From Streptomyces flaveolus (GTDB taxonomy: Bacteria; Actinomycetota; Actinomycetes; Streptomycetales; Streptomycetaceae), in the NCBI RefSeq assembly GCF_014648815.1, contig NZ_BMRV01000001.1, forward strand, positions 372,001-436,000: a stretch of 64,000 nucleotides of DNA. Reading direction: 5' to 3'. Below are positions 24,795-33,797 of this stretch, piece after piece. A program made the translations under genes and the position numbers. Positions within the stretch are counted from its first letter, which is position 1. The number at the start of each line of letters is the position of its first letter. The notes under the pieces were generated by a model. It did no database searches. It saw only the letters and a program-made list of their open reading frames with translations, and was not told the DNA's origin.

Positions 24795-25418
24795 CTAGGC
24801 GCGGGGCGCGCAGCCCAGTACGTGGGACTTGACCAGGTCCGCGATCCGCGGGTCGCGGCGACGGAACGCCGCGACCAGTTCCTCGTGCTCCTCCGCGTAC
24901 GACTGCTGCACCGTCCCCAGCCACCGTATCGACAGCGCCGTGAACACCTCGATGCCCAGCCCTTCCCACGTGTGCAGCAGCACCGAGTTGCCGGCCGCCC
25001 GCACCAGCTCCCGGTGGAAGCCCACCGTGTGCCGCACCTGGGCCGTCCCGTCGGCCACCCGGTCGGCCTCGTAGAGCGCGGCCACATGCGGTTCCAGGAC
25101 CGAGCAGTCCTCGGCGAGCCGCTCCGCCGCCAGCTCCGCCGCGATGGCCTCCAGGCCCGCCCGGACCGGGTAGCTCTCCTCCAGATCGGCGGCGGTCAGA
25201 TTGCGTACGCGTACGCCCTTGTTCGGCGCCGACTCGATCAGCCTCAGCGACTCCAGCTCGCGCAGCGCCTCCCGGACCGGAGTCTGGCTGACCTCCAGCT
25301 CGGTGGCGATCCGCCGCTCCACGATCCGCTCGCCCGGCTGCCAGCGTCCGCTGATGATCCCTTCCAGGATGTGCTCGCGGATCTGTTCCCGCAGCGAGTG
25401 GACGACGGGCGCGGTCAT
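24795..25418 (-). CDS. GntR-family (FadR/FCD) transcriptional regulator
   Basis: 207 residues. N-terminal winged HTH: REQIREHILEGIISGRWQPG, then ATELEVSQTPVREALRELES (recognition helix) and NKGVRVRNLTAADLEESYPV. The C-terminal FCD domain is helical, with the metal/ligand residues in YEADRVADGTAQVRHTVGFH. FCD regulators sense carboxylic acids such as pyruvate or fatty acids. Location between aceE and the E2 gene makes control of the dehydrogenase genes plausible; this is inferred from position alone. Confidence 0.9.
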   Translation of the reverse strand: MTAPVVHSLREQIREHILEGIISGRWQPGERIVERRIATELEVSQTPVREALRELESLRLIESAPNKGVRVRNLTAADLEESYPVRAGLEAIAAELAAERLAEDCSVLEPHVAALYEADRVADGTAQVRHTVGFHRELVRAAGNSVLLHTWEGLGIEVFTALSIRWLGTVQQSYAEEHEELVAAFRRRDPRIADLVKSHVLGCAPRA

Positions 25419-25564
25419 GAGAGCTCCTTCGGGAGGGTCCCCTTCGGACCCCTGGGGCGTTGACGCTTAGACAATACGGCCGTCGCGGCGCGCGGGAAGG
25501 GCGCACGGGGGCGCTTTTACGCAGGTGAGACGAGACTTACACAGCGTGCCGCCGCCGGAACGCG

Positions 25565-25604
25565 ACGGTGCCCCCGCCCGGGAAGCTTCGGGCGGGGGCA
25601 CCGT
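25565..25604 (-). terminator. Hairpin after the E2 gene
   Basis: A perfect 16-bp stem, 25565-25580 with 25589-25604 (core GGTGCCCCCGCCCG), around an 8-base loop; it lies 22 bases past the E2 stop. Confidence 0.85.
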
Positions 25605-25625
25605 GGGGACCCACTGGCAGGGGAA

Positions 25626-27440
25626 TTACAGGCCGAGCTCGACCTCGAACTCGCCCGCCTCCAGGATCGCCTTGACCGCCGTCAGGTAACGGGCGGCGTC
25701 GGCGCCGTCCACCAGGCGGTGGTCGTAGGACAGGGTCAGGTACGTCATGTCGCGGACGCCGATGACCGTGCCCTCCTCCGTCTCGATGACGGCCGGACGC
25801 TTGACCGTGGCACCGAGGCCGAGGATGGCGACCTGGCCCGGCGGCACGATGATCGTGTCGAACAGCGCGCCGCGCGAACCGGTGTTGCTGATGGTGAAGG
25901 TCCCGCCGGACAGCTCGTCCGGAGTGATCTTGTTGGCGCGGACCTTGCCCGCCAGCTCGGCCGTGGCCTTGGCGATACCGGCGATGTTGAGGTCACCGGC
26001 GTTCTTGATGACCGGGGTCATCAGGCCCTTCTCGGAGTCCACCGCGATACCGATGTGCTCGGTGTCGAAGTAGGTGATGGTCCCCTCGGCCTCGTTGATC
26101 TTGGCGTTGATGGCCGGGTGGGCCTTCAGCGCCTGGGCCGCGGCCTTGACGAAGAACGGCATCGGGGAGAGCTTGACGCCCTCACGGGCCGCGAACGCGT
26201 CCTTGGCCCGGGCGCGCAGCTTCATCAGGCGGGTGACGTCGACCTCGACGACCGACGACAGCTGGGCCTGCTCGCGCAGCGCCTTGACCATGTTGTCGCC
26301 GATGACCTTGCGGATGCGCGGCATCTTGACGGTCTGGCCGCGCAGCGGAGAGGCCTCCAGGGTGGGGGCCTTCTTCGCGGCGGGCGCGGCGGCAGCGGCG
26401 GCCGGAGCCGGAGCGGCGGCCTTCGCGGCCTCGGCGGCGGCGGTGACGTCCTGCTTGCGGATGCGGCCGCCGACGCCGGTGCCCTTGACGGTGGACAGGT
26501 CGACGCCGTTCTCGGCGGCGAGCTTGCGCACCAGCGGGGTGACGTAGGCACCGTCGTCCACCGGCTGGGCGGCGGCCGGGGCGGCCGGAGCGGCAGCCGG
26601 GGCCGGCGCGGGCGCCGGGGCGGACGGGGCGGACGGGGCCGGCGCGGGCGCCGGGGTGGCCTGCTGCTGCGGGGCGGGAGCCGAGGGCGCCTGCGGGGCC
26701 GGAGCGGCAGGGGCGGCAGGGGCGGCCGGGGCCGGGGCCGGGGCGGCCTGCTGCGGGGCCGGGGTCGGCTCGGGCTGCGCGGGGGCGGCGGGCTGGGCCG
26801 GGGCGGCGGCCGGAGCGGCACCCGCCTCGCCGATGACGGCCAGCTTGGCGCCGACCTCGGCGGTCTCGTCCTCGCCGACCACGATCTCCAGCAGGGTGCC
26901 GGAGGCGGGGGCCGGGATCTCGGTGTCGACCTTGTCGGTGGACACCTCGAGCAGCGGCTCGTCGGCCTCGACGCTGTCGCCGACCGACTTCAGCCAGCGG
27001 GTGACGGTGCCCTCGGTGACGGACTCGCCGAGCGCCGGCAGGACCACGTCGGTGCCCTCGGCGGAGCCGCCGGCGGCGGCCTCGGCGGTGGGAGCGGGCG
27101 CCGGGGCGGCCTGCTCGGTGGACGGGGCGGCCGCGGCGGGCTCGGGCGCCGGCTCGGCGACCTGCTCGGCCTGCGGGGCGGCCTCGGCGGCCGGGGCGCC
27201 GGTGCCGTCGTCGATCAGGGCCAGCTCGGCGCCGACCTCGACCGTCTCGTCCTCGGCGACCTTGATGGAGGACAGCACGCCGGAGGCGGGGGCCGGGATC
27301 TCGGTGTCGACCTTGTCGGTCGAGACCTCGAGCAGCGGCTCGTCGGCCTCGACGCGCTCACCCTCGGCCTTGAGCCAACGGGTGACGGTGCCCTCGGTGA
27401 CGCTCTCGCCGAGCGCCGGAAGGGTTACGGAAACCGCCAT
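25626..27440 (-). CDS. sucB: Dihydrolipoamide acyltransferase (E2) with two lipoyl domains
   Basis: 604 residues. Two lipoyl domains (about 1-78 and 125-205), each with [17 protein letters not shown] carrying the lipoylated lysine, are joined by Ala/Pro-rich linkers. A peripheral subunit-binding domain follows ([20 protein letters not shown], then [13 protein letters not shown]) and then the catalytic domain, whose C terminus has the [15 protein letters not shown] active site (His and Asp). Often labelled succinyltransferase (sucB), but in actinobacteria this lpd-linked E2 can serve pyruvate dehydrogenase with AceE, so the substrate is not certain. lpd lies 64 bases upstream in the same direction. 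Confidence 0.93.
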   Translation of the reverse strand: MAVSVTLPALGESVTEGTVTRWLKAEGERVEADEPLLEVSTDKVDTEIPAPASGVLSSIKVAEDETVEVGAELALIDDGTGAPAAEAAPQAEQVAEPAPEPAAAAPSTEQAAPAPAPTAEAAAGGSAEGTDVVLPALGESVTEGTVTRWLKSVGDSVEADEPLLEVSTDKVDTEIPAPASGTLLEIVVGEDETAEVGAKLAVIGEAGAAPAAAPAQPAAPAQPEPTPAPQQAAPAPAPAAPAAPAAPAPQAPSAPAPQQQATPAPAPAPSAPSAPAPAPAPAAAPAAPAAAQPVDDGAYVTPLVRKLAAENGVDLSTVKGTGVGGRIRKQDVTAAAEAAKAAAPAPAAAAAAPAAKKAPTLEASPLRGQTVKMPRIRKVIGDNMVKALREQAQLSSVVEVDVTRLMKLRARAKDAFAAREGVKLSPMPFFVKAAAQALKAHPAINAKINEAEGTITYFDTEHIGIAVDSEKGLMTPVIKNAGDLNIAGIAKATAELAGKVRANKITPDELSGGTFTISNTGSRGALFDTIIVPPGQVAILGLGATVKRPAVIETEEGTVIGVRDMTYLTLSYDHRLVDGADAARYLTAVKAILEAGEFEVELGL

Positions 27441-27504
27441 GGTTTCGGTTGCTCCTTACGAATTGCGGAAGTCTGTGTCGTCGCGCCCTGTGACCGAGGG
27501 AAGG

Positions 27505-28893
27505 TCAGTCGTGGGAGTGCAGCGGCTTGCCGGCCAGCGCCAGGTGGGCCTCGCCGAGCGCCTCGTTCTGCGTCGGGTGGGCGTGGATGAGCTGGGCCAC
27601 CTCGGCGGGCAGCGCCTCCCAGTTGTAGATCAGCTGGGCTTCGCCGACCTGCTCGCCCATGCGGTCGCCGACCATGTGGACGCCGACCACGGCACCGTCC
27701 TTGACCTGGACGAGCTTGATCTCGCCGGTGGTCTTCAGGATCTTGCTCTTGCCGTTGCCGGCCAGGTTGTACTTCAGGGCGACGACCTTGTCCGCGCCGT
27801 AGATCTCCTTGGCCTTGGCCTCGGTGATGCCGACGGAGGCGACCTCGGGGTGGCAGTACGTCACCCGCGGCACGCCGTCGTAGTCGACCGGGACGGTCTT
27901 CAGACCGGCCAGCCGCTCCGCCACCAGGATGCCCTCGGCGAAGCCGACGTGCGCGAGCTGGAGCGTCGGGACCAGGTCGCCGACGGCGGAGATGGTCGGG
28001 ACGTTGGTCCGCATGTACTCGTCGACCAGGACGTAGCCGCGGTCCATGGCGACCCCGGCCTCCTCGTAGCCCAGGCCCTGCGAGACCGGGCCGCGGCCGA
28101 TGGCGACGAGCAGGACCTCGGCCTCGAACTCCTTGCCGTCGGCGAGGGTGACCTTGACACCGTCCTGGGTGTACTCGGCCTTGTCGAAGAAGGTGCCCAG
28201 GTTGAACTTGATGCCCCGCTTGCGGAAGGCGCGCTCCAGCAGCTTGGAGCTGTTCTCGTCCTCGACCGGCACGAGGTGCTTGAGGCCCTCGATGATCGTG
28301 ACGTCGGTGCCGAAGGACTTCCACGCGGAGGCGAACTCGACGCCGATGACGCCGCCGCCCAGGATGATCGCGGACTTCGGCACGCGGTCCAGGACCAGGG
28401 CGTGGTCGGAGGAGATGATCCGGTTGCCGTCGATGTCCAGGCCCGGCAGCGACTTCGGCACGGAGCCGGTCGCCAGCAGGACGTGGCGGCCCTGGATGCG
28501 CTGGCCGTTGACGTCCACCGAGGTCGGGGAGGACAGACGGCCCTCACCCTCGATGTAGGTCACCTTGCGCGAGGCGATCAGACCCTGCAGGCCCTTGTAC
28601 AGGCCCGAGATCACGTCGTCCTTGTACTTCTGGACGGCCGGTACGTCGATGCCCTCGAAGGTGGCCTTCACACCGAACTGCTCGCTCTCGCGGGCCTGGT
28701 CGGCGATCTCACCCGCGTGCAGCAGGGCCTTGGTGGGGATGCAACCCTTGTGCAGGCAGGTGCCGCCGACCTTGTCCTTCTCGATCAGGGCGACGTCCAG
28801 ACCCAGCTGCGCCCCTCGCAGGGCCGCGGCGTAACCACCGCTACCACCGCCGAGGATCACTAGGTCGAAAACGGTGCTGGCGTCGTTCGCCAC
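27505..28893 (-). CDS. lpd: Dihydrolipoamide dehydrogenase (E3)
   Basis: 462 residues from a GTG at 28893 (VANDASTVFDLVILGGG) with GGAGG seven bases upstream; upstream extensions are unlike the family. FAD binding: LGGGSGGYAAALRGAQLGLD; redox-active disulfide: GGTCLHKGCIPTKALLHAG; NAD site: ILGGGVIGVEFASAWKSFG; C-terminal catalytic dyad: IHAHPTQNEALGEAH. It reoxidises lipoyl arms of E2 complexes and probably serves PDH, OGDH and others. Confidence 0.96.
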   Translation of the reverse strand: MANDASTVFDLVILGGGSGGYAAALRGAQLGLDVALIEKDKVGGTCLHKGCIPTKALLHAGEIADQARESEQFGVKATFEGIDVPAVQKYKDDVISGLYKGLQGLIASRKVTYIEGEGRLSSPTSVDVNGQRIQGRHVLLATGSVPKSLPGLDIDGNRIISSDHALVLDRVPKSAIILGGGVIGVEFASAWKSFGTDVTIIEGLKHLVPVEDENSSKLLERAFRKRGIKFNLGTFFDKAEYTQDGVKVTLADGKEFEAEVLLVAIGRGPVSQGLGYEEAGVAMDRGYVLVDEYMRTNVPTISAVGDLVPTLQLAHVGFAEGILVAERLAGLKTVPVDYDGVPRVTYCHPEVASVGITEAKAKEIYGADKVVALKYNLAGNGKSKILKTTGEIKLVQVKDGAVVGVHMVGDRMGEQVGEAQLIYNWEALPAEVAQLIHAHPTQNEALGEAHLALAGKPLHSHD

Positions 28894-29197
28894 GTCACGT
28901 CCTCCATGCATGTGCGCCACCGGTCGTCGGTGACCGGCTGGCGGCTGGTGTCCGGCCGCTCGTTCTTCGGCCCTTGGATGGGGCCCTGTCCTGCCGAGCC
29001 CCATCTTCGCACTTGTGGAAGGCGAACGAGACGTGGGGCCGGGGTGTGAGACGCCCCACGTTCCTTCGAGAGGGACGGTGGGGCGACGCCGTCAGGGGCG
29101 CGGGCGGTATCGATCTGCGGCTCCGCCGCGTGGGCGCGACGAGCCGCAACGGACCCGCGGCCGCCGCATCACCCGCACCCCCAGCTCGCAGGCGCCC
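28894..29197. repeat. Intergenic block before lpd containing a widespread Streptomyces repeat
   Basis: The 304-base gap between lpd and pepA has no gene. Its distal part, about 29091-29190 (AGGGGCGCGGGCGGTATCGA, then TGCGGCTCCGCCGCGTGGGC and GCGACGAGCCGCAACGGACC), matches in wording a repeat I recognise from many streptomycete intergenic regions; TGCGGC/GCCGCGTG arms form a hairpin. The proximal part holds the lpd upstream region. Confidence 0.6.
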
Positions 29198-30736
29198 CTA
29201 GCCCAGGTCACCCGCGGCGGTCAGCTCGGCGACCCGCACCAGCGTGCGCACCGCCGTACCCGTGCCGCCCTTCGGCGTGTACCCGAACGGCCCGCCCTCG
29301 TTGAAGGCCGGGCCCGCGATGTCCAGGTGCGCCCAGGTGATGCCCTCGCCCACGAACTCGCGCAGGAACAGGCCGGCCACCAGCCCGCCGCCCATCCGCT
29401 CACCCATGTTGGCGATGTCGGCGGTCGCGGAGTCCATGCCCTTGCGCAGGTGCTCCGGCAGCGGCATCGGCCACGCCGGCTCGCCGACCTCCTCGGCCGC
29501 CTCGTGCACCGCGGCACGGAACGCGTCGTCGTTCGCCATGACCCCGTACGTGCGGCTGCCCAGCGCCAGCATCATCGCGCCGGTCAGCGTCGCCACGTCG
29601 ATGATCGCGTCCGGGTTCTCCTGCGAGGCCGCCCACAGGGCGTCGGCGAGGACGAGACGGCCCTCGGCGTCGGTGTTGAGGACCTCCACCGTCTTGCCGC
29701 TGTACATGCGCAGCACGTCACCCGGGCGGGTGGCGGAGCCGGACGGCATGTTCTCGGCCAGCGCCAGCCAGCCGGTGACGTTGACCTCGAGGCCCAGGCG
29801 AGCGGCGGCGACGACCGCGGCGAACACGGCGGCGGCGCCGGCCATGTCGCACTTCATCGTCTCGTTGTGCCCAGCCGGCTTCAGCGAGATGCCGCCCGAG
29901 TCGTAGGTGATGCCCTTGCCGACGAAGGCGAGGGACTTCGTCGCCTTGGACGAGGTGTACGACAGCTTCACCAGCCGCGGCCCCGACGCCGAACCGGCGC
30001 CGACACCGAGGATGCCGCCGTAGCCGCCCTTGGTCAGCGCCTTCTCGTCGAGCACCTGCACCTTGATGCCGTGCTCCTTGGCGGCGGCCTGCGCGATCGC
30101 GGCGAACGACTCGGGGTTCAGGTCGTTCGGCGGGGTGTTGACCAGGTCGCGGGCGCGGTTCAGTTCCTCGGCGACGGCCGTGGCACGCTCGATCGCGGCC
30201 TTGTACGCCTTGTCGCGGGGCTTGCCGCCGAGCAGCGCGGCCTCGGCCAGCGGCGCCTTGCCGTTCTTCGCCTTCGCGGCGCCCTGCGCCTGACGGCCGT
30301 TCTCCTTGTACGCGTCGAAGGAGTACGCGCCGAGCACCACGCCCTCACCGACGGCGCCGGCGTCGGCGGCCTCGGTCAGCGGCAGCGCGAAGACGGCCTT
30401 CTTGGCGCCGGCGAGCGCGCGGGCGGCGACACCGGCGGCCCGGCGCAGCGCCTCGGCGTCGAAACCGGCGTCCTTCTCGGGCTCGGCGCCCAGGCCCACC
30501 GCCACCACGACGGGGGCCTTGAAGCCGGACGGCGCGGGCAGCTTCGTCACCTCGCCCTCCGCACCGGAGGCACCGAGGGTCTCCAGCACGTCGGCGAGCC
30601 TGCCGTCGTACGCCTTGTCCACGGCCTCGGCGCCCGGTGCGACGACCGGGCCGCGTGCGCCCTTGGCGACACCGATCACGATCGCGTCGGCCCGCAGGCC
30701 GGGCACCGCTGCGGTGGAGAGAGTGAGAGCAGTCAC
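29198..30736 (-). CDS. pepA: Leucyl aminopeptidase (M17)
   Basis: 512 residues from a GTG at 30736 (VTALTLSTAAVPGLRADAIV). A cytoplasmic hexameric enzyme that releases N-terminal residues from peptides. Dinuclear metal site: VGKGITYDSGGISLKPAGHN and the family signature NTDAEGRLVLADAL, plus GAAAVFAAVVAA around the bicarbonate/arginine region. The N-terminal domain is variable. Transcribed alone, divergent from the GH114-like gene. Confidence 0.95.
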   Translation of the reverse strand: MTALTLSTAAVPGLRADAIVIGVAKGARGPVVAPGAEAVDKAYDGRLADVLETLGASGAEGEVTKLPAPSGFKAPVVVAVGLGAEPEKDAGFDAEALRRAAGVAARALAGAKKAVFALPLTEAADAGAVGEGVVLGAYSFDAYKENGRQAQGAAKAKNGKAPLAEAALLGGKPRDKAYKAAIERATAVAEELNRARDLVNTPPNDLNPESFAAIAQAAAKEHGIKVQVLDEKALTKGGYGGILGVGAGSASGPRLVKLSYTSSKATKSLAFVGKGITYDSGGISLKPAGHNETMKCDMAGAAAVFAAVVAAARLGLEVNVTGWLALAENMPSGSATRPGDVLRMYSGKTVEVLNTDAEGRLVLADALWAASQENPDAIIDVATLTGAMMLALGSRTYGVMANDDAFRAAVHEAAEEVGEPAWPMPLPEHLRKGMDSATADIANMGERMGGGLVAGLFLREFVGEGITWAHLDIAGPAFNEGGPFGYTPKGGTGTAVRTLVRVAELTAAGDLG

Positions 30737-30979
30737 GGTGGTGAAATCTCGCTTCCGTATGAAGTCCTGTATGGCCGAATGCGGGTGGGTCGACCGGGCC
30801 CGACAACCGACCCTAGATCCCTCCTGCGGTGTGGTATCCACCTGGGCAGGAAAACACCCGGCACGAGCCTACGCTCGCGGCCCGGTCCGCTCGCTCCCGC
30901 GCCCCGCGTTTCCCTCGCCGCCCCGCACGTACGGGATCATTCCTGGGGTACGCCGCCCCCCACCCCTGGAGCACGCCCC

Positions 30980-31765
30980 ATGAGACGCCCGGCCCTGGTC
31001 GCAGCCCTGCTCCTGCTCCTCGCGGGGTGCTCGTCCGCGTCCCCCGACGACGGACGGGACGACGCCGGCCGCTGGCAGCCGCGCCCCGGCACCGCCTGGC
31101 AGTGGCAGCTCAGCGGCAGGCTCGACACCACCGTCGACGTACCGGTCTACGACATCGACGGTTTCGACCACTCCGCGTCCACGGTGGCCTCGCTGCACGA
31201 CGACGGCCGCAAGGTCATCTGCTACGTGTCCACCGGTGCCTGGGAGGACTTCCGTCCCGACGCGGCGGACTTCCCCGAGTCGGTGCTGGGCAAGGGCAAC
31301 GGCTGGGAGGGTGAACGCTGGCTGGACATCCGGGCGACGGACGTCCTGGAGCCGCTGATGGCCGCACGCCTCGACATGTGCCGCGACAAGGGCTTCGACG
31401 CCGTCGAGCCCGACAACATGGACGGCTACCGCAACGAGACCGGCTTCCCGCTCACCGCCGGCGACCAGCTCCGCTACAACCGGCTGATCGCGAAGCTCGC
31501 CCACGACCGGGGCATGGCCGTCGGCCTGAAGAACGACCTCGACCAGATCCCGGAGCTGGTGGACGACTTCGACTTCGCGGTCAACGAGCAGTGCGCCCAG
31601 TACGGCGAGTGCGCCGACAACAAGCCGTTCGTCGACGCGGACAAGGCGGTCTTCCACGTCGAGTACGAGCTGCCGACCGACCGCTTCTGCGCCGAGTCCC
31701 GTGAACTGCGGCTGAGTTCGATGCTGAAGAAGTACGAGCTCGGGGCGTGGCGCGAGGCCTGCTGA
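30980..31765 (+). CDS. Lipoprotein of the GH114 (endo-alpha-1,4-polygalactosaminidase-like) family
   Basis: 261 residues. The signal peptide MRRPALVAALLLLLAGCSSA has a lipobox, so the mature protein is probably tethered by the cysteine at residue 17. The barrel begins WQWQLSGRLDTTVDVPVYDI and includes DGRKVICYVSTGAWEDFRPD, a catalytic-region DAVEPDNMDGYRNETGFPLT, and HVEYELPTDRFCAE. GH114-like proteins are linked to polygalactosamine breakdown in bacteria and fungi; the actual substrate here is unknown. Confidence 0.85.
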   Translation: MRRPALVAALLLLLAGCSSASPDDGRDDAGRWQPRPGTAWQWQLSGRLDTTVDVPVYDIDGFDHSASTVASLHDDGRKVICYVSTGAWEDFRPDAADFPESVLGKGNGWEGERWLDIRATDVLEPLMAARLDMCRDKGFDAVEPDNMDGYRNETGFPLTAGDQLRYNRLIAKLAHDRGMAVGLKNDLDQIPELVDDFDFAVNEQCAQYGECADNKPFVDADKAVFHVEYELPTDRFCAESRELRLSSMLKKYELGAWREAC

Positions 31766-31768
31766 GGG

Positions 31769-32551
31769 TCAGCCCAGCACCAGGACGACCAGCGCGGCCG
31801 TGGCCGCCGTCTCCGCCACCCCGCCGAAGACGTCGCCGGTGACCCCGCCGAAGCGGCGGACGCAGTGCCGCAGCAGCAGTTCGGCGACGGCGACGGCGCA
31901 CAGCACGGCGAGCGCCGTCCGGACCGCGTCGTACGTCCCGAGGAACGCGCCCGCCGCCGCTCCGGCCGCCGTGACGGCGACGGCCGCGCCCAGTGCCCCG
32001 CCCGCCGGGACCACCCCGGCGACCGCCGCGCCCAGCCCCTCCGGGCGCGCGGCCGGGACCCCGGCGCGGGCGGCCAGGGTGAGCGCCAGCCGGGCGGCGG
32101 TCGCCGAGACCACGGCGGCGAGCGCGCCCCGTGCCCACGAGCCGTCGTACGCCTGCGTCAGTGCGGCCACCTGGGCCAGCAGCACGAGGACGAGGGTGAT
32201 CACGCCGAACGGACCGATGTCCGACTGCTTCATGATGCGCAGTGCGTCCTCGGCGGGCTTTGCGCTGCCCAGTCCGTCCGCGGTGTCGGCCAGCCCGTCC
32301 AGGTGCAGGCCCCGGGTGAGCACGGCGGGCACGGCGGCGGTGGCGACCGCGGCGAGCAGGGTGCCGGCGCCGAGGAACAGCAGCACGAGCCCGGTGGCGG
32401 CGGCAGCGGACCCGACGACCAGCCCGGCCAGCGGGGCGCACAGCATGCCGCCGCGCGCCGCCCCGCGGTCCCAGCGGGTCACCCGGACCGGGAGCACGGT
32501 GAGGGTGCCGAACGCGAACCGGAGGCCGTGGGAGGAGGGGGTCCTGAGCAC
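31769..32551 (-). CDS. cobS: Adenosylcobinamide-GDP ribazoletransferase (cobalamin synthase)
   Basis: 260 residues, a membrane protein with about six to eight helices. The family motif HLDGLADTADGLGSAKPAED is followed by MKQSDIGPFGVITLVLVLLA. CobS joins alpha-ribazole (phosphate) to AdoCbi-GDP, the last step of the nucleotide loop. GTG start at 32551. Lies near cobT (33.8 kb) and cobU (35.8 kb) on the same strand, though not contiguous. Convergent with the GH114 lipoprotein gene, 3 bases apart. Confidence 0.93.
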   Translation of the reverse strand: MLRTPSSHGLRFAFGTLTVLPVRVTRWDRGAARGGMLCAPLAGLVVGSAAAATGLVLLFLGAGTLLAAVATAAVPAVLTRGLHLDGLADTADGLGSAKPAEDALRIMKQSDIGPFGVITLVLVLLAQVAALTQAYDGSWARGALAAVVSATAARLALTLAARAGVPAARPEGLGAAVAGVVPAGGALGAAVAVTAAGAAAGAFLGTYDAVRTALAVLCAVAVAELLLRHCVRRFGGVTGDVFGGVAETAATAALVVLVLG

Positions 32552-32611
32552 CGGCGCAGACTATCCGGTGGTCACCGGGGCACTTCCGGGGCCCGGGGAT
32601 AAAGTTCGCAT

Positions 32612-33358
32612 ATGGGAGATTGGTGGCAGCGGAACATCGTCGAACCGGGCAAGCTGCCGCTGCTCCTCGCCCTCGGCGCCTTCGTGCTGACGTTCGTGAT
32701 CACCCGGATCGTCACCCGGCTGATCCGGGCGGGCAAGGGCCCGTTCGGGAACGTCGAGACGGGCGGGGTGCACATCCACCACGTGGTCCCCGGGGTCGTC
32801 CTCACCGTCGTCGGCGGCTTCGGCGCGGTCGCCGGCGGGCGGCACGGGTTCGGGTCCGCCCTCGCGGCGGTGGTCTTCGGCATCGGGGCGGGGCTCGTCC
32901 TGGACGAGTTCGCGCTGATCCTGCACCTCGACGACGTCTACTGGACCGAGGCCGGCCGCAAGAGCGTGGAGGTGGTGGTGATCACCGCGGCGCTGGTCGG
33001 GCTGGTCCTCGCCGGCTTCACGCCGTTCGGCGTGGACAACCTCTCCCAGGACGAGCTGCAGGACCGCACGAACGTCATCGCGACCGTGGCGGGGAACTTC
33101 CTCTTCTCCCTCCTCGCCCTGGCCAAGGGCAAGGCGCGCCTTGCGATCTTCGGCGTGATCGTCCCGCTCGTCGCCCTGATCGGCGCCGTCCGGCTGGCCC
33201 GGCCCGGCTCCTTCTGGGCCCGCCGCTTCTACGGCCGCCGCCCGCGCGCCCGGGCCAAGTCCCGCCTGCGGGCCTACCACCACGACCGCCGCTGGTCCGG
33301 CCCGCGCCGCGCCCTCCAGGACTGGATCGGCGGCCGCCCGGACCCGCCGCGGCTGTGA
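32612..33358 (+). CDS. Integral membrane protein, family not identified
   Basis: 248 residues with about six membrane helices. Notable features are VHIHHVVPGVVLTVVGGFGA (three histidines at the entrance of helix 2), a conserved GAGLVLDEFALILHLDDVYW, and a very basic C-terminal tail (FYGRRPRARAKSRLRAYHHD). The histidine/aspartate content within the membrane suggests a metal or proton function, but I cannot place it in a named family. Divergent from cobS with a 60-base gap. Confidence 0.8.
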   Translation: MGDWWQRNIVEPGKLPLLLALGAFVLTFVITRIVTRLIRAGKGPFGNVETGGVHIHHVVPGVVLTVVGGFGAVAGGRHGFGSALAAVVFGIGAGLVLDEFALILHLDDVYWTEAGRKSVEVVVITAALVGLVLAGFTPFGVDNLSQDELQDRTNVIATVAGNFLFSLLALAKGKARLAIFGVIVPLVALIGAVRLARPGSFWARRFYGRRPRARAKSRLRAYHHDRRWSGPRRALQDWIGGRPDPPRL

Positions 33359-33797
33359 CGGTGCCTCCGGCGGTGGGGCGGGGGGCCTGCGGCGGCCTGT
33401 GCGGGTTCGGTGGGGGTGCGGGGAGCGCGGTGCGTGGTCTTGTGGGTCGGGGCCGCGCCGGGGGGTGTCCGTCCTCGGAACGGCGCGGAATCGGTCGGCC
33501 ACAGAAGTACTCGGCGCGGACGCGCCAACCGCTGCGGGCGGACACCCCCCGACACGTCCCCTTCTCGCCGTACGCGGCTGACCGCCGTCGCACCATCCCG
33601 CCGCGCTGCGGACCGCCGTCCCGCTCAGCTGCGGGCAGTCGTGCCGCTGGGGCGGCACGGGTGGGCGCAGCGGCACCCGGCAAGCGCCGGGCCACGCGAC
33701 CCACCCCCGCCCCGCACCCATGCCGGGTGACTCGAGAACGGGCCACGCGACCCACTACGGCCCACCGCAACGCCGGGCACCGCACCCGCGGGCCCGT
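33359..33797. other. 439-base gap with repeat-like GC-rich sequence
   Basis: No gene is supported. GGGCCACGCGACCCA occurs as a direct repeat at 33689-33703 and 33740-33754, and CTGCGGGCAGTCGTGCCGCT at about 33636 begins a block I recognise from other streptomycete intergenic regions. No cobalamin riboswitch B12 box was found in it, though cobT is downstream. Confidence 0.5.

Noticed and set aside
24499..25506. A long minus-strand frame across the gntR region
   Set aside because: Frame-shifted shadow of the GntR regulator; the HTH is only visible in the 24795-25418 frame.
33359..33797. Possible cobalamin riboswitch before cobT
   Set aside because: This gap lies downstream of cobT on its own strand, and no B12 box or related conserved core could be seen here or in 34857-35006.
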